DNA from: Rickettsiales bacterium
GTDB taxonomy: Bacteria; Pseudomonadota; Alphaproteobacteria; Rickettsiales; JANQQO01
NCBI GenBank assembly: GCA_028289305.1
Contig: JANQQO010000101.1
Location: 1-31,618 of the forward strand
Length of the DNA: 31,618 bases
Direction of reading: 5' to 3'
The first letter of the stretch is position 1. Each line of letters starts with the position of its first letter. This document shows positions 22,933-30,007 of this stretch, piece by piece. The position numbers were made by a program, and so were the translations under genes. The notes beneath the pieces were generated by a model. The model was not told the DNA's origin and searched no databases. It worked only from the letters and a program-made list of their open reading frames with translations.

Positions 22933-23105
22933 TAAAAGCGGTGATTGCAGGGGCCACCATTATTGCCATAGCAATTATTTTTTCTTAGAAATCATCGATT
23001 ATCAGGTCATCTCTTCTCAGGCTGTATTTACTAGCACTGACCCTTTCTCTGCACCTTTGTGATGAGTTGCTCTAATTATTCCTACAACTCTTAGTTGGTT
23101 TTTTC

Positions 23106-23146
23106 TTGCATCTTGGTGTCGCAATTATGTATATATCATGTACATA
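23106..23146 (+). promoter_or_regulatory. Candidate promoter with inverted repeat upstream of the HTH gene
   Basis: -35-like TTGCAT (23106-23111), 18-bp spacer, -10-like TATATA (23130-23135). The inverted repeat TATGTA (23126-23131) / TACATA (23141-23146) overlaps the -10 and could bind a regulator, perhaps the product of the gene at 23198. The remainder of 22989-23105 shows nothing I can name. Confidence 0.4.
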
Positions 23147-23197
23147 TAAATCTGCATGGGGTGCATATCATACAAGAAAGACTGAGAAGACGCTATT

Positions 23198-23929
23198 ATG
23201 CCTTTGCCAGAAAGGGAATATTTCGATTTGTCTGCGCTTGCAAAGCGGTGGCAAACAACCGTTCAAGATGTTCAGCATTATGCGGAAACGGGTAAATTGC
23301 GTTGTTCTGTATGGCTTGACCAAATATCAGTAGAAACAGGGGTATTTAAAAAACGGGCTAATGGCCAAAAGCTATTCGAACCACTTGAGAAGCTCTATAT
23401 TGAGGGTTTTGTAGGGATTAGACCAGAGGATTGTCGGCGTTTGTTCCGAAACGAGCGTGCTAGTACCACTGTTTTTGTCTCGCTCAAGCAGGAAAATCTC
23501 TATCTACATATCACTAGGGAAACCGAGGCCAAGATCGCTATTGAGCCAAAAGATTTAGTGGTGAGGGCTATTGATCGCGATCATTTTGAGCGTATCAATG
23601 GTCTAGGCACCGGCGTTTCATCCATTTTGGTAAATGGATTTTGTGAGAATGGGGGTGTTTTTGAGCGTTCTAAGAAATTCTCTCACAGCGCAGACTTTAC
23701 TACCGTGACTATTTCAGGAGAAATCTTTCGTTTTGGTATGATTCAAGCCAAAATTGTGAGTTTGCTTTATGGTGCTTATACGCGTGGTGATCCATGGGTG
23801 CACGGCAAAACGCTGCTTTATAATGCGGGGTCGCAAAGTGAGCGCATAAAAAGCATATTCCAGAGCAAACCTAGCTGGCGCAAGCTCATAAAATCCGATG
23901 GACGCGGTTATTACGCGCTTGATCTATAG
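23198..23929 (+). CDS. HTH-containing protein of a putative integrated element
   Basis: A 243-aa soluble protein. Its N-terminus (FDLSALAKRWQTTVQDVQHY) looks like a MerR/excisionase-type helix-turn-helix (about 8-45); the middle part is beta-rich; the C-terminus (about 180-240: GEIFRFGMIQAKIVSLLYGA and later WRKLIKSDGRGYYALDL) reads like a winged-helix module. Proteins of this layout are encoded in alphaproteobacterial mobile elements near recombinases, to my recollection, but no function is established. A possible role is control of element replication or excision. ATG 23198 has GAGAAGA upstream. Confidence 0.7.
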   Translation: MPLPEREYFDLSALAKRWQTTVQDVQHYAETGKLRCSVWLDQISVETGVFKKRANGQKLFEPLEKLYIEGFVGIRPEDCRRLFRNERASTTVFVSLKQENLYLHITRETEAKIAIEPKDLVVRAIDRDHFERINGLGTGVSSILVNGFCENGGVFERSKKFSHSADFTTVTISGEIFRFGMIQAKIVSLLYGAYTRGDPWVHGKTLLYNAGSQSERIKSIFQSKPSWRKLIKSDGRGYYALDL

Positions 23930-24101
23930 CGCGTGCGATGCCCGCAGACCACTCCACCACCACATATCCCCCACTCATCATCCAGTAAGATAGTTGACCT
24001 TATAGAAACATCCTTTTTCTCTTGGGGTGTGGGATGATGTGCATCGTCCAATAAACCGCCATCAGACCTCACGACATCCCCACCCATCATTTGTCAGTCT
24101 T

Positions 24102-24125
24102 CCGTTCGAACAGTTCAAACAACGG
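24102..24125 (+). promoter_or_regulatory. Stem-loop overlapping the ribosome-binding site of the next gene
   Basis: CCGTT (24102-24106) pairs with AACGG (24121-24125), and a nested GAAC (24108-24111) / GTTC (24113-24116) lies between. The 3' arm runs into the GGAGG that serves ATG 24134. Folding could limit translation. The gap 23930-24133 also holds imperfect repeats of CATCAT next to C-runs (near 23966-23983 and 24075-24091) and a G-rich complement near 24024-24040. Confidence 0.4.
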
Positions 24126-24133
24126 AGGCAAAA

Positions 24134-24346
24134 ATGAACGATTCAAAACATCCAAGAATTACTCTGAAAGATATCCGGCATATATCTGTAGAAACGTTAA
24201 TCAAGCTTGATATTACCCAACTGCGAAGTCTTGAAGAAGAGGCCGATAAGGAACTCTATGCAGCAGGCACCCAATTGGAGTGGGTGCGCGGAATTATCAC
24301 AAAGAAGCTTCGCGATACGTCGATTTCCAAAAAATCCGCCTCTTGA
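24134..24346 (+). CDS. Small element protein of unknown function
   Basis: A 70-aa protein with a perfect GGAGG ribosome site 7 nt before ATG 24134. It is mainly helical (ISVETLIKLDITQLRSLEEE) and ends in a basic tail. Its stop overlaps the GAGG ribosome site of the following replication gene, so translation of the two is likely linked. No family is recognised. It belongs to the putative integrated element that ends with the recombinase. Confidence 0.65.
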   Translation: MNDSKHPRITLKDIRHISVETLIKLDITQLRSLEEEADKELYAAGTQLEWVRGIITKKLRDTSISKKSAS

Positions 24347-24354
24347 GGTTCATG

Positions 24355-25515
24355 ATGTCAATGGAATGGTACAGGGCGTATCACGGTATGCCACATGATC
24401 CCAAATTGCAGGTAGTAGCAAAGCGTAGCAAGCAGCCTATGGCTTTTGTGGTGGCAGTTTGGGTCTACATACTCGATGCTGCCTCACAGCATGATCCTCG
24501 CGGTATGGTCGAGATTGATCCAGAAGAGGTGGCGGTCATCCAGGACATCGATCTGGAGGTGGTGGAAACCATTCTGGATGTGCTCACATCCAAGAAGCTT
24601 ATCGACGACGAAGGCAATGTAGTGAACTGGCATAAGCGCCAGCACACCACATCCACCGAGCGCTCTAAGAAGAGCCGCGAGAAAAAGAAGCGCGATGCAG
24701 CGGCAAGCAACAGCAAACAGTGCCGTGCAACGACACACAGCGCAGAACGACGGAAAAAAGGTAAAAAACACCCAGATACAGATAAAGATACAGAAGCAGA
24801 TTTAGATACAGATCAGATTACACATACAGATTTAAAAAACAGAGCGAGAGAAGAAAAGAGGGAGTCACAGGGAGAAAAACAGCAAATCAGTGGAAAAGGT
24901 ACAGAGCAGAACAAAACACAAATTCTTCAACAAATGGCAGATATCTGGAATGAAAAGGTTCAGAGTAAGATCACACCAAGCCAAAATGTCATACTCACAC
25001 CTAAACGCAAAGAGCTGCTGGCAGCCAGATGGGTAGATGAATTTGCGGAGGATATAAGAGGTTGGCGCTATTTCTGTGAGGTTATCGGCACATCGGATTT
25101 TTGTCTCGGTAGGATTAAAGGTAAGGACTGGACGATTGACTTGACCTGGGCGATCCAGTCGCCCGATCGTGTAGCAAAAATCCTTGAAGGTGGTTTTTCC
25201 GGAGGCAAGCATCCTCCCAAGCCGCCATCATGTACTATCCCTGAATTCCAGGATGCATGGGATGAAGTCATCAAGCGGATGGTACATCACCACGGCTCCG
25301 CAGCTATCCGCAGCTGGTTTACGAGCACCGTTATCACAACCCCCATCGATACGCCGGATGGTGTGATGCTTACACTTGAATGTCCTCGTGAGTTTGTGTG
25401 TGGCTGGATTGAAGAACATTATCTCAACGATCTAAATTTCTACTGGTCTGAGCAATCGCAAATTTCTCACACAGTGGTCGGCATTCAGCTTGCAGTGCGG
25501 GGGAGTCGGACATGA
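24355..25515 (+). CDS. Phage-type replication protein with DnaA domain I-like C-terminus
   Basis: A 386-aa protein. Residues 1-96 resemble the N-terminal winged-helix part of phage replisome organisers (MEWYRAYHGMPHDPKLQVVA, DPEEVAVIQDIDL). A very basic, then acidic low-complexity linker spans about 97-185. Residues about 195-280 match phage replication proteins (ADIWNEKV; WRYFCEVIGTSDFCLGRIKG; AKILEGG). Residues about 296-372 resemble DnaA domain I (FQDAWDEVIKRM, LTLECPREFVCGWIEEHYL), the part that contacts the replicative helicase. It probably starts element replication and loads helicase. ATG 24355 has GAGG 6 nt upstream; 24352 is also possible. Confidence 0.78.
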   Translation: MSMEWYRAYHGMPHDPKLQVVAKRSKQPMAFVVAVWVYILDAASQHDPRGMVEIDPEEVAVIQDIDLEVVETILDVLTSKKLIDDEGNVVNWHKRQHTTSTERSKKSREKKKRDAAASNSKQCRATTHSAERRKKGKKHPDTDKDTEADLDTDQITHTDLKNRAREEKRESQGEKQQISGKGTEQNKTQILQQMADIWNEKVQSKITPSQNVILTPKRKELLAARWVDEFAEDIRGWRYFCEVIGTSDFCLGRIKGKDWTIDLTWAIQSPDRVAKILEGGFSGGKHPPKPPSCTIPEFQDAWDEVIKRMVHHHGSAAIRSWFTSTVITTPIDTPDGVMLTLECPREFVCGWIEEHYLNDLNFYWSEQSQISHTVVGIQLAVRGSRT

Positions 25516-25916
25516 ATGATAATTTCAAAAAATGGACCGTGACTGACGTTGCTGACCGATTCGAGGAAGCAGCACTGACTCTAAAGCGTATGCCACCAGT
25601 GCGGATAAAAGGGTATTTCAGCACGTGGCCGGAGATCGTGCATACTACGATGGAAAAGCTGCAATGCGACCGGCGACCGCTGCGTATGGGGCCACCATCG
25701 CCAGATGCTATTAGTCGGATGGAAGAAACTATTCAGTGGATTTTCTGGCTCGATGGAGAGGAGGAGCGAAAGCTTATATGGCTTCGTGCGGCTCGCGTGC
25801 CCTGGAAATCGATATATTGGCGTCTTGGCTGCGGGCGTACCAAGGCATGGCAGATGTGGACATACGCGCTTCTGAAGATTGTTACTCGCCTTAATGCAAG
25901 GCAGGAAGGGCGTTAG
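25512..25916 (+). CDS. DUF6362-like protein
   Basis: A 134-aa protein that overlaps the replication gene by 4 bp (ATGA). The motif order VTDVADRFEEAALTLKRMP, then RIKGYFSTWPEI, MEETIQWIFWLDGEE and RAARVPWKSIYWRLGCGRTK is the pattern I know from DUF6362 proteins of alphaproteobacterial phages and islands. The last third looks like a sigma-region-4-type helix-turn-helix (WKSIYWRLGCGRTKAWQMW), so DNA binding or small-terminase-like recognition is possible; neither is shown. The family name is from memory. Confidence 0.75.
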   Translation: MNDNFKKWTVTDVADRFEEAALTLKRMPPVRIKGYFSTWPEIVHTTMEKLQCDRRPLRMGPPSPDAISRMEETIQWIFWLDGEEERKLIWLRAARVPWKSIYWRLGCGRTKAWQMWTYALLKIVTRLNARQEGR

Positions 25917-25917
25917 G

Positions 25918-26214
25918 ATGTTCGAACAAAAAAACACTAAACAGGGTGAACAAAAAACGTTATCTTCACTAATAGAGTCGCGAGAGGTGGATGCGAAACC
26001 TCTTTCAGCATACGATACGCTCGTAGAGGCGATTAGGCGTTCCCATCCGGAAAAATTATCAGAAAGAGAATCTCACACCATTGCCCGGCGTCTTATGGGG
26101 TTTTGTGAGCATGTAATGAGGGTTCATGATCGACTAGAACGGGAGAAACAGCAGAATCAACTTGATAAAGAGGGGGTTCATGGCAATGTGACAGATAAAA
26201 AGCGAGGTGAATGA
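25918..26214 (+). CDS. Small charged protein upstream of the recombinase
   Basis: A 98-aa hydrophilic protein beginning at ATG 25918, one base after the DUF6362 stop, with GGAAGGG upstream. The middle (LVEAIRRSHPEKLSERESHT, then ARRLMGFCEHVMRVHDRLER) is helical. The C-terminus is charged and overlaps the recombinase start (ATGA). No family is recognised. Coupling suggests a role with the recombinase, perhaps as a directionality factor or regulator, but that is only a positional guess. Confidence 0.65.
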   Translation: MFEQKNTKQGEQKTLSSLIESREVDAKPLSAYDTLVEAIRRSHPEKLSERESHTIARRLMGFCEHVMRVHDRLEREKQQNQLDKEGVHGNVTDKKRGE

Positions 26215-27809
26215 TGTCACATGCCAGTAAAGCGGTTATACTTGTAAGGGTGTCGAGTGAGGAGCAGGAAGAGGGGCATTCGCTTGATGCTCAGAAAGCC
26301 AGGCTCATTGATTATTGTGAGCGGCGAAATCTAGAAGTCCTTAATACATATACTATTATCGAATCTTCAACGCGTGGTGATCGCAAGCAGTTCATGGCAA
26401 TGCTTGAGTTTGCCAAACAGCAGAAACAAACCATCGCCATTGTTGCGGATGCGGTAGACCGCGTGCAGCGAAGCTTTAAGGATTCAGTATACCTGGATGA
26501 TTTGATCCGCCAGGAAAAGATCGAGCTGCATTTTTATCGCGAAGGTATGATTATTAACAAAGATGCCAGTGCTTCGGACATTATGCGCTGGGATTTTTCG
26601 GTTATGGGCGCAAAGAGCTACGTATTACAGCTATCAGAGAACGTGAAGCGTAGCCTGGATTGGAAATTAAAGAAGGGAGAGTGTATCGGCAGCGCCCCAC
26701 TTGGTTACCTGAATGAAAGGGATGAGGATGGCAATAGCGCTGTGGTGGTTGACCCAGTGCGTGGGCCGCTCATTCGCCGCTTCTTTTATGAATACGCAAA
26801 AGGAACATACACACTTTCTGATATGACCAGAAAATGTAAGGAATGGGGATTGCGTAGCAAAAAGGACTGCTATGTGAGCAAAGCGGTACTACATAATCTT
26901 TCACAGAACCCGTTTTATTATGGTGAGATGTATGTCAAAGGTGACTACTACTCACACAAGTATGAGCCGTTGATCACTAAGGATGTTTTTTTAGATTGTC
27001 AGGCAGTCAGAGAAGGTTGGAACAAGAAACCATTCAGATATGGCGGAAAAGAATACTTGTTTCGTGGGTTGTTGACCTGCTCTGTAACGGGCAGAATGGT
27101 GACAGCCGACACAAAAACCAAAACCTATGCTAGCGGCAAAACTGCAGAATGGACATATCTCGGCACATGGAATCCTGATAATCCGAAGCGCAAAATGTGG
27201 ATGCGCGAGGAAAAGGTGATAGAAAAAATTGACGATATACTGAAAAATATTGGGTGTCGGAATCCAGAATTGCTCGACTTGGCTGCTGCTGCAGTGAAGG
27301 AAACAAACGAGTTCAAGCAACACTACCACGATCGTGAGGTGACGGCTCTAAAGAAAGAACATGCTGATATTCAGAAAAGACTGGATCGTATGTTAGATTT
27401 GCTGGCAGAGGGCGTTATTGATAGGGAGGATTTCAAGCATAAGAAAGACCTGATGAAAAATCGACAGCGTGAAATCCTGCAGTTGATATCGGCACATGAT
27501 GGGGCAGATGAAGCCTTTTCAAATACAATGATAAAACTGTTAAGATTTGCTTCAGCAGCCCATTATGGCTTTATGGGTTCGAACCTAGAAGAAAAACGGG
27601 AACTCTTGAATTTTGTGTTTTCGAACCTGCAATTAAAAGGGACAACTCTTTGTTATTCCTTGAATTTTCCATTTGATAGGTTTGAAAATTTGGCCGAAAC
27701 AGAAGAATGGCTGGGGCGGCAGGATTCGAACCTGCGCATGCCGATACCAAAAACCGGTGCCTTACCACTTGGCTACGCCCCAATCGTCCGAAAAGAGTGC
27801 GGAGTATAA
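26211..27809 (+). CDS. Large serine recombinase (integrase), reading antisense through tRNA-Gln
   Basis: A 532-aa large serine recombinase. The resolvase domain (about 5-150) has the nucleophile S15 in VRVSSEEQ, SLDAQ, and the VDRVQRSF motif. The recombinase domain follows (GECIGSAPLGYLNE ... NPFYYGEM). The zinc-ribbon site is reduced: LLTCSVTGRMV keeps one cysteine of the usual four. A coiled-coil (about 375-420) precedes the C-terminus. The last 30 or so residues (from GRQDSNLRM on) come from the antisense strand of tRNA-Gln, and the stop lies in that tRNA's promoter. It likely integrated the element here. Confidence 0.92.
   Translation: MMSHASKAVILVRVSSEEQEEGHSLDAQKARLIDYCERRNLEVLNTYTIIESSTRGDRKQFMAMLEFAKQQKQTIAIVADAVDRVQRSFKDSVYLDDLIRQEKIELHFYREGMIINKDASASDIMRWDFSVMGAKSYVLQLSENVKRSLDWKLKKGECIGSAPLGYLNERDEDGNSAVVVDPVRGPLIRRFFYEYAKGTYTLSDMTRKCKEWGLRSKKDCYVSKAVLHNLSQNPFYYGEMYVKGDYYSHKYEPLITKDVFLDCQAVREGWNKKPFRYGGKEYLFRGLLTCSVTGRMVTADTKTKTYASGKTAEWTYLGTWNPDNPKRKMWMREEKVIEKIDDILKNIGCRNPELLDLAAAAVKETNEFKQHYHDREVTALKKEHADIQKRLDRMLDLLAEGVIDREDFKHKKDLMKNRQREILQLISAHDGADEAFSNTMIKLLRFASAAHYGFMGSNLEEKRELLNFVFSNLQLKGTTLCYSLNFPFDRFENLAETEEWLGRQDSNLRMPIPKTGALPLGYAPIVRKECGV
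27708..27782 (-). tRNA. tRNA-Gln (anticodon TTG), CCA encoded
   Basis: On the minus strand a full cloverleaf can be folded: acceptor TGGGGCG (27776-27782) / CGCCCCA, discriminator G, encoded CCA at 27708-27710. The D arm is GCCAAGTGGTAAGGC, the anticodon arm CCGGT-TTTTGGT-ATCGG (one G-T pair) giving anticodon TTG, and the T arm GCAGG-TTCGAAT-CCTGC. The whole gene lies inside the recombinase reading frame on the other strand. The T arm is the likely insertion target of the element. Confidence 0.95.
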
Positions 27810-27830
27810 TAATAAAATGCGGCAGTGCAA
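27803..27830 (-). promoter_or_regulatory. tRNA-Gln promoter
   Basis: On the minus strand: -35 TTGCAC (27825-27830), 16-bp spacer, -10 TATACT (27803-27808), then a GC-rich discriminator (CCGCAC), as in stringently controlled stable RNA promoters. The first tRNA base is 20 nt downstream. The recombinase stop codon falls within the -10 box on the other strand. Confidence 0.72.
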
Positions 27831-27835
27831 ATGAT

Positions 27836-28168
27836 TTACGCAGGCGTTTTGCCGCCGGTGTTTTCTGCATTCCACTCCAGAAATGCAGGATTTCCTTCGC
27901 TAATAGGCCAGGCGACCACACATGGGCAATCATAGGAATGCTCCGCCTTAACCTGGGCAATCACCTTTTCTACTAGTTCTTTCCTGGTTTTTGCGATGAG
28001 CACGCATTCCGCCGCCGCTTCAATCGCGCCTTCCCACCAATAAAGCGATTGCATCTGCGACAGAATATTCACGCACGCAACCAGCTTCGCCTCCAACAAA
28101 CTGCGGCCCAAGCGCGTGGCTTCCTCGTGGTCTTTTGTGGTGATATATACTAGGTAAGCATCAGACAT
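27836..28168 (-). CDS. cutA: CutA1 divalent-cation tolerance protein
   Basis: A 110-aa protein of the CutA1 family, a small trimeric ferredoxin-like fold linked to copper and other divalent-cation tolerance; its exact role is unsettled. The conserved segments are YLVYITTKDHEEA, LLEAKLVACVNI, MQSLYWWEGAIEAAAEC and VKAEHSYDCPCVVAWPI. Length is as usual for the family. Start at ATG 28168. It lies 53 bp upstream of tRNA-Gln on the same strand, but the tRNA has its own promoter. Confidence 0.95.
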   Translation of the reverse strand: MSDAYLVYITTKDHEEATRLGRSLLEAKLVACVNILSQMQSLYWWEGAIEAAAECVLIAKTRKELVEKVIAQVKAEHSYDCPCVVAWPISEGNPAFLEWNAENTGGKTPA

Positions 28169-28223
28169 GATGCCGCAGTATAGCGCTATCCCACAACATA
28201 ATGCAATAATCCGACTTTAACCG

Positions 28224-28252
28224 TTTACATTTCCTGCATATTTTGCTACACA
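28224..28252 (+). promoter_or_regulatory. Candidate prs promoter
   Basis: -35-like TTTACA (28224-28229), 17-bp spacer and a weak -10-like TACACA (28247-28252), about 100 bp before prs. An inverted repeat GTGGT/ACCAC lies between this and the gene (near 28273-28295). The -10 match is poor, so the call is tentative. Confidence 0.3.
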
Positions 28253-28349
28253 GCCCCACGCTTAATAAATCGGGTGGTATAGCAGGGTAAAAACCACGCT
28301 ATCTCCTGCGGTAAGCAAAGAAACGGCGGCATTTAAGGAAGCACCATCG

Positions 28350-29291
28350 ATGAAAATCATTACCTGCAACAGTAACCGACCACTGGCAGAAAATATCTCA
28401 AAAGAGCTGGATGTCCCTTTGGTGAATGCAGAAGTGCACCGTTTTGCCGATCAAGAAGTGTTTGTAGAGATCAAAGAAAATGTTCGTGGTGAGGATGTAT
28501 TCCTGATTCAGTCTACCTCTTACCCGGCGAATGACCATATTATGGAATTATTGGTGTGCGCTGATGCGCTGCGCCGCGCCTCAGCAAAGCGTATCACTAC
28601 GGTGATCCCGTATTTCGGCTATGCGCGGCAAGACCGTAAACCAGGGCCCCGTACCCCGATTTCCGCCAAATTGGTTGCTAATCTCATCACTGTGGCAGGG
28701 GCTAATCGCGTATTAACCTTAGACCTTCACGCAGGGCAGATTCAGGGCTTTTTCGACATCCCGCTTGATAACCTCTATGCTGCGCCTGTCTTTGTATCAG
28801 ACATCAAGAAAAACTTTACTGCTGAGGATGTTACGGTGGTTTCTCCTGATGTTGGTGGCGTGGTGCGCGCCCGTGCGATTGCGAAGCGGCTCCATACCGA
28901 TCTGGCGATTGTTGATAAACGGCGTCCACGTGCAGGATCCTCGGAAGTCATGAATATTATTGGCGATGTGCATGATAGAGATTGCATTATTGTGGATGAT
29001 ATTGTAGATACGGCCGGCACATTGTGCAATGCGGCCGAGGCGTTGATGGAAAAAGGCGCCAAATCGGTGACTGCCTATATCACCCATGGGGTGCTATCGA
29101 ACAGTGCAGCGGAGCGGGTGGCGAAGTCTTCCCTTACCTCGCTGGTGGTAACCGATAGCATCGGGGTAACAGAGGCGGTAGAAGCCGCAAAGAATATTCG
29201 GGTGCTGACGATTGCTCCGCTGATGGCCGAAGCCATGCGGCGGATTTCAGAAGAATCGTCGGTATCAAGCTTGTTTGAAGATGTTGCATAA
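28350..29291 (+). CDS. prs: Ribose-phosphate pyrophosphokinase (PRPP synthase)
   Basis: A 313-aa class I PRPP synthase, which makes phosphoribosyl pyrophosphate from ribose 5-phosphate and ATP for nucleotide, His, Trp and NAD synthesis. Visible motifs: RFADQEVFVEI, the YFGYARQDRK ATP-site segment, DLHAGQIQGFFDIP, the catalytic-loop region VDKRRPRAG and the PRPP-binding loop CIIVDDIVDTAGTL. Length matches the family. AAGGAAG precedes ATG 28350. It is first in the conserved prs-rplY-pth-ychF run; rplY begins 19 bp downstream. Confidence 0.98.
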   Translation: MKIITCNSNRPLAENISKELDVPLVNAEVHRFADQEVFVEIKENVRGEDVFLIQSTSYPANDHIMELLVCADALRRASAKRITTVIPYFGYARQDRKPGPRTPISAKLVANLITVAGANRVLTLDLHAGQIQGFFDIPLDNLYAAPVFVSDIKKNFTAEDVTVVSPDVGGVVRARAIAKRLHTDLAIVDKRRPRAGSSEVMNIIGDVHDRDCIIVDDIVDTAGTLCNAAEALMEKGAKSVTAYITHGVLSNSAAERVAKSSLTSLVVTDSIGVTEAVEAAKNIRVLTIAPLMAEAMRRISEESSVSSLFEDVA

Positions 29292-29310
29292 GCATGAAGG
29301 AGTAAAGACA

Positions 29311-29985
29311 ATGGCAGATGCACATATATTAGAAGCAGAAACGCGTGATCGGGCTGGAAAAAGTGCCGCACGTGCTGCACGTAAAGAAGGAAAAGTGCCT
29401 GCAATCGTGTACGGCAATAAGCAGGATAACATCTCCGTGACGCTGAGCCTGCATGCATTGCGTAAGGAGCTCAACAAAGGCAGCTTCCAATCACGCGTGT
29501 TTGACATGAAGCTGGGCGATAAATCACTGCGTGTATTGCCGCGGGAGATACAGTGGCACCCCGTTACCGATATGCCAGAACATGTCGATTTCTTGAGCGT
29601 TACAGAAGGCACAACCATAGATGTGATGGTGCCGGTCATATTCCATAATCAGGAAAAATCTCCGGGTCTGAAGCGTGGTGGTGTGTTGAACGTTGTGCGC
29701 CACAAAGTCGGCGTTTCCTGTGCACCTGATGCCATTCCTGAGAAGCTGGAAGTGGATCTAACGGGTCTATCTATTGGCGATGCGGTACACGCAAGCCACA
29801 TCACCCTGCCAGAAAACGTTACCTTCACCATTTCTGATCGGGATTTCACCGTTGCGACTATCGCAGGCCGTCTCCGTAAGGAAGAAGATACGGTTGCAGC
29901 TGCTCCTGTTGAAGGAGGAGAAGCGGCTGAAGGTGAGGAGGCTGAAGGTGGTGATGAAGCAGCTGCTGAAGAGGGCGATAGCTAA
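29311..29985 (+). CDS. rplY: 50S ribosomal protein L25/general stress protein Ctc
   Basis: A 224-aa long-form L25 (Ctc type), a 5S rRNA-binding protein of the large subunit. The L25 N-terminal domain (about 1-95: RDRAGKSAARAARKEGKVPA, VYG) is followed by the TL5-type C-terminal beta domain and a Glu/Ala-rich acidic tail (about 195-224). The start at 29311 is supported by AAGGAG; an ATG at 29275 falls inside prs and lacks one. Pth follows after 22 bp, as in many alphaproteobacteria. Confidence 0.96.
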   Translation: MADAHILEAETRDRAGKSAARAARKEGKVPAIVYGNKQDNISVTLSLHALRKELNKGSFQSRVFDMKLGDKSLRVLPREIQWHPVTDMPEHVDFLSVTEGTTIDVMVPVIFHNQEKSPGLKRGGVLNVVRHKVGVSCAPDAIPEKLEVDLTGLSIGDAVHASHITLPENVTFTISDRDFTVATIAGRLRKEEDTVAAAPVEGGEAAEGEEAEGGDEAAAEEGDS

Positions 29986-30007
29986 TATTTTCCCGGAAGG
30001 TAATGCC

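Noticed and set aside
27571..27960. Minus-strand 129-aa frame over tRNA-Gln and the recombinase end
   Set aside because: It crosses the tRNA gene and overlaps cutA in another frame; the sequence is typical read-through of a tRNA.
29774..30007. 78-residue N-terminal extension of peptidyl-tRNA hydrolase
   Set aside because: It overlaps the end of rplY, is unlike the family, and a good ribosome site serves GTG 30008.
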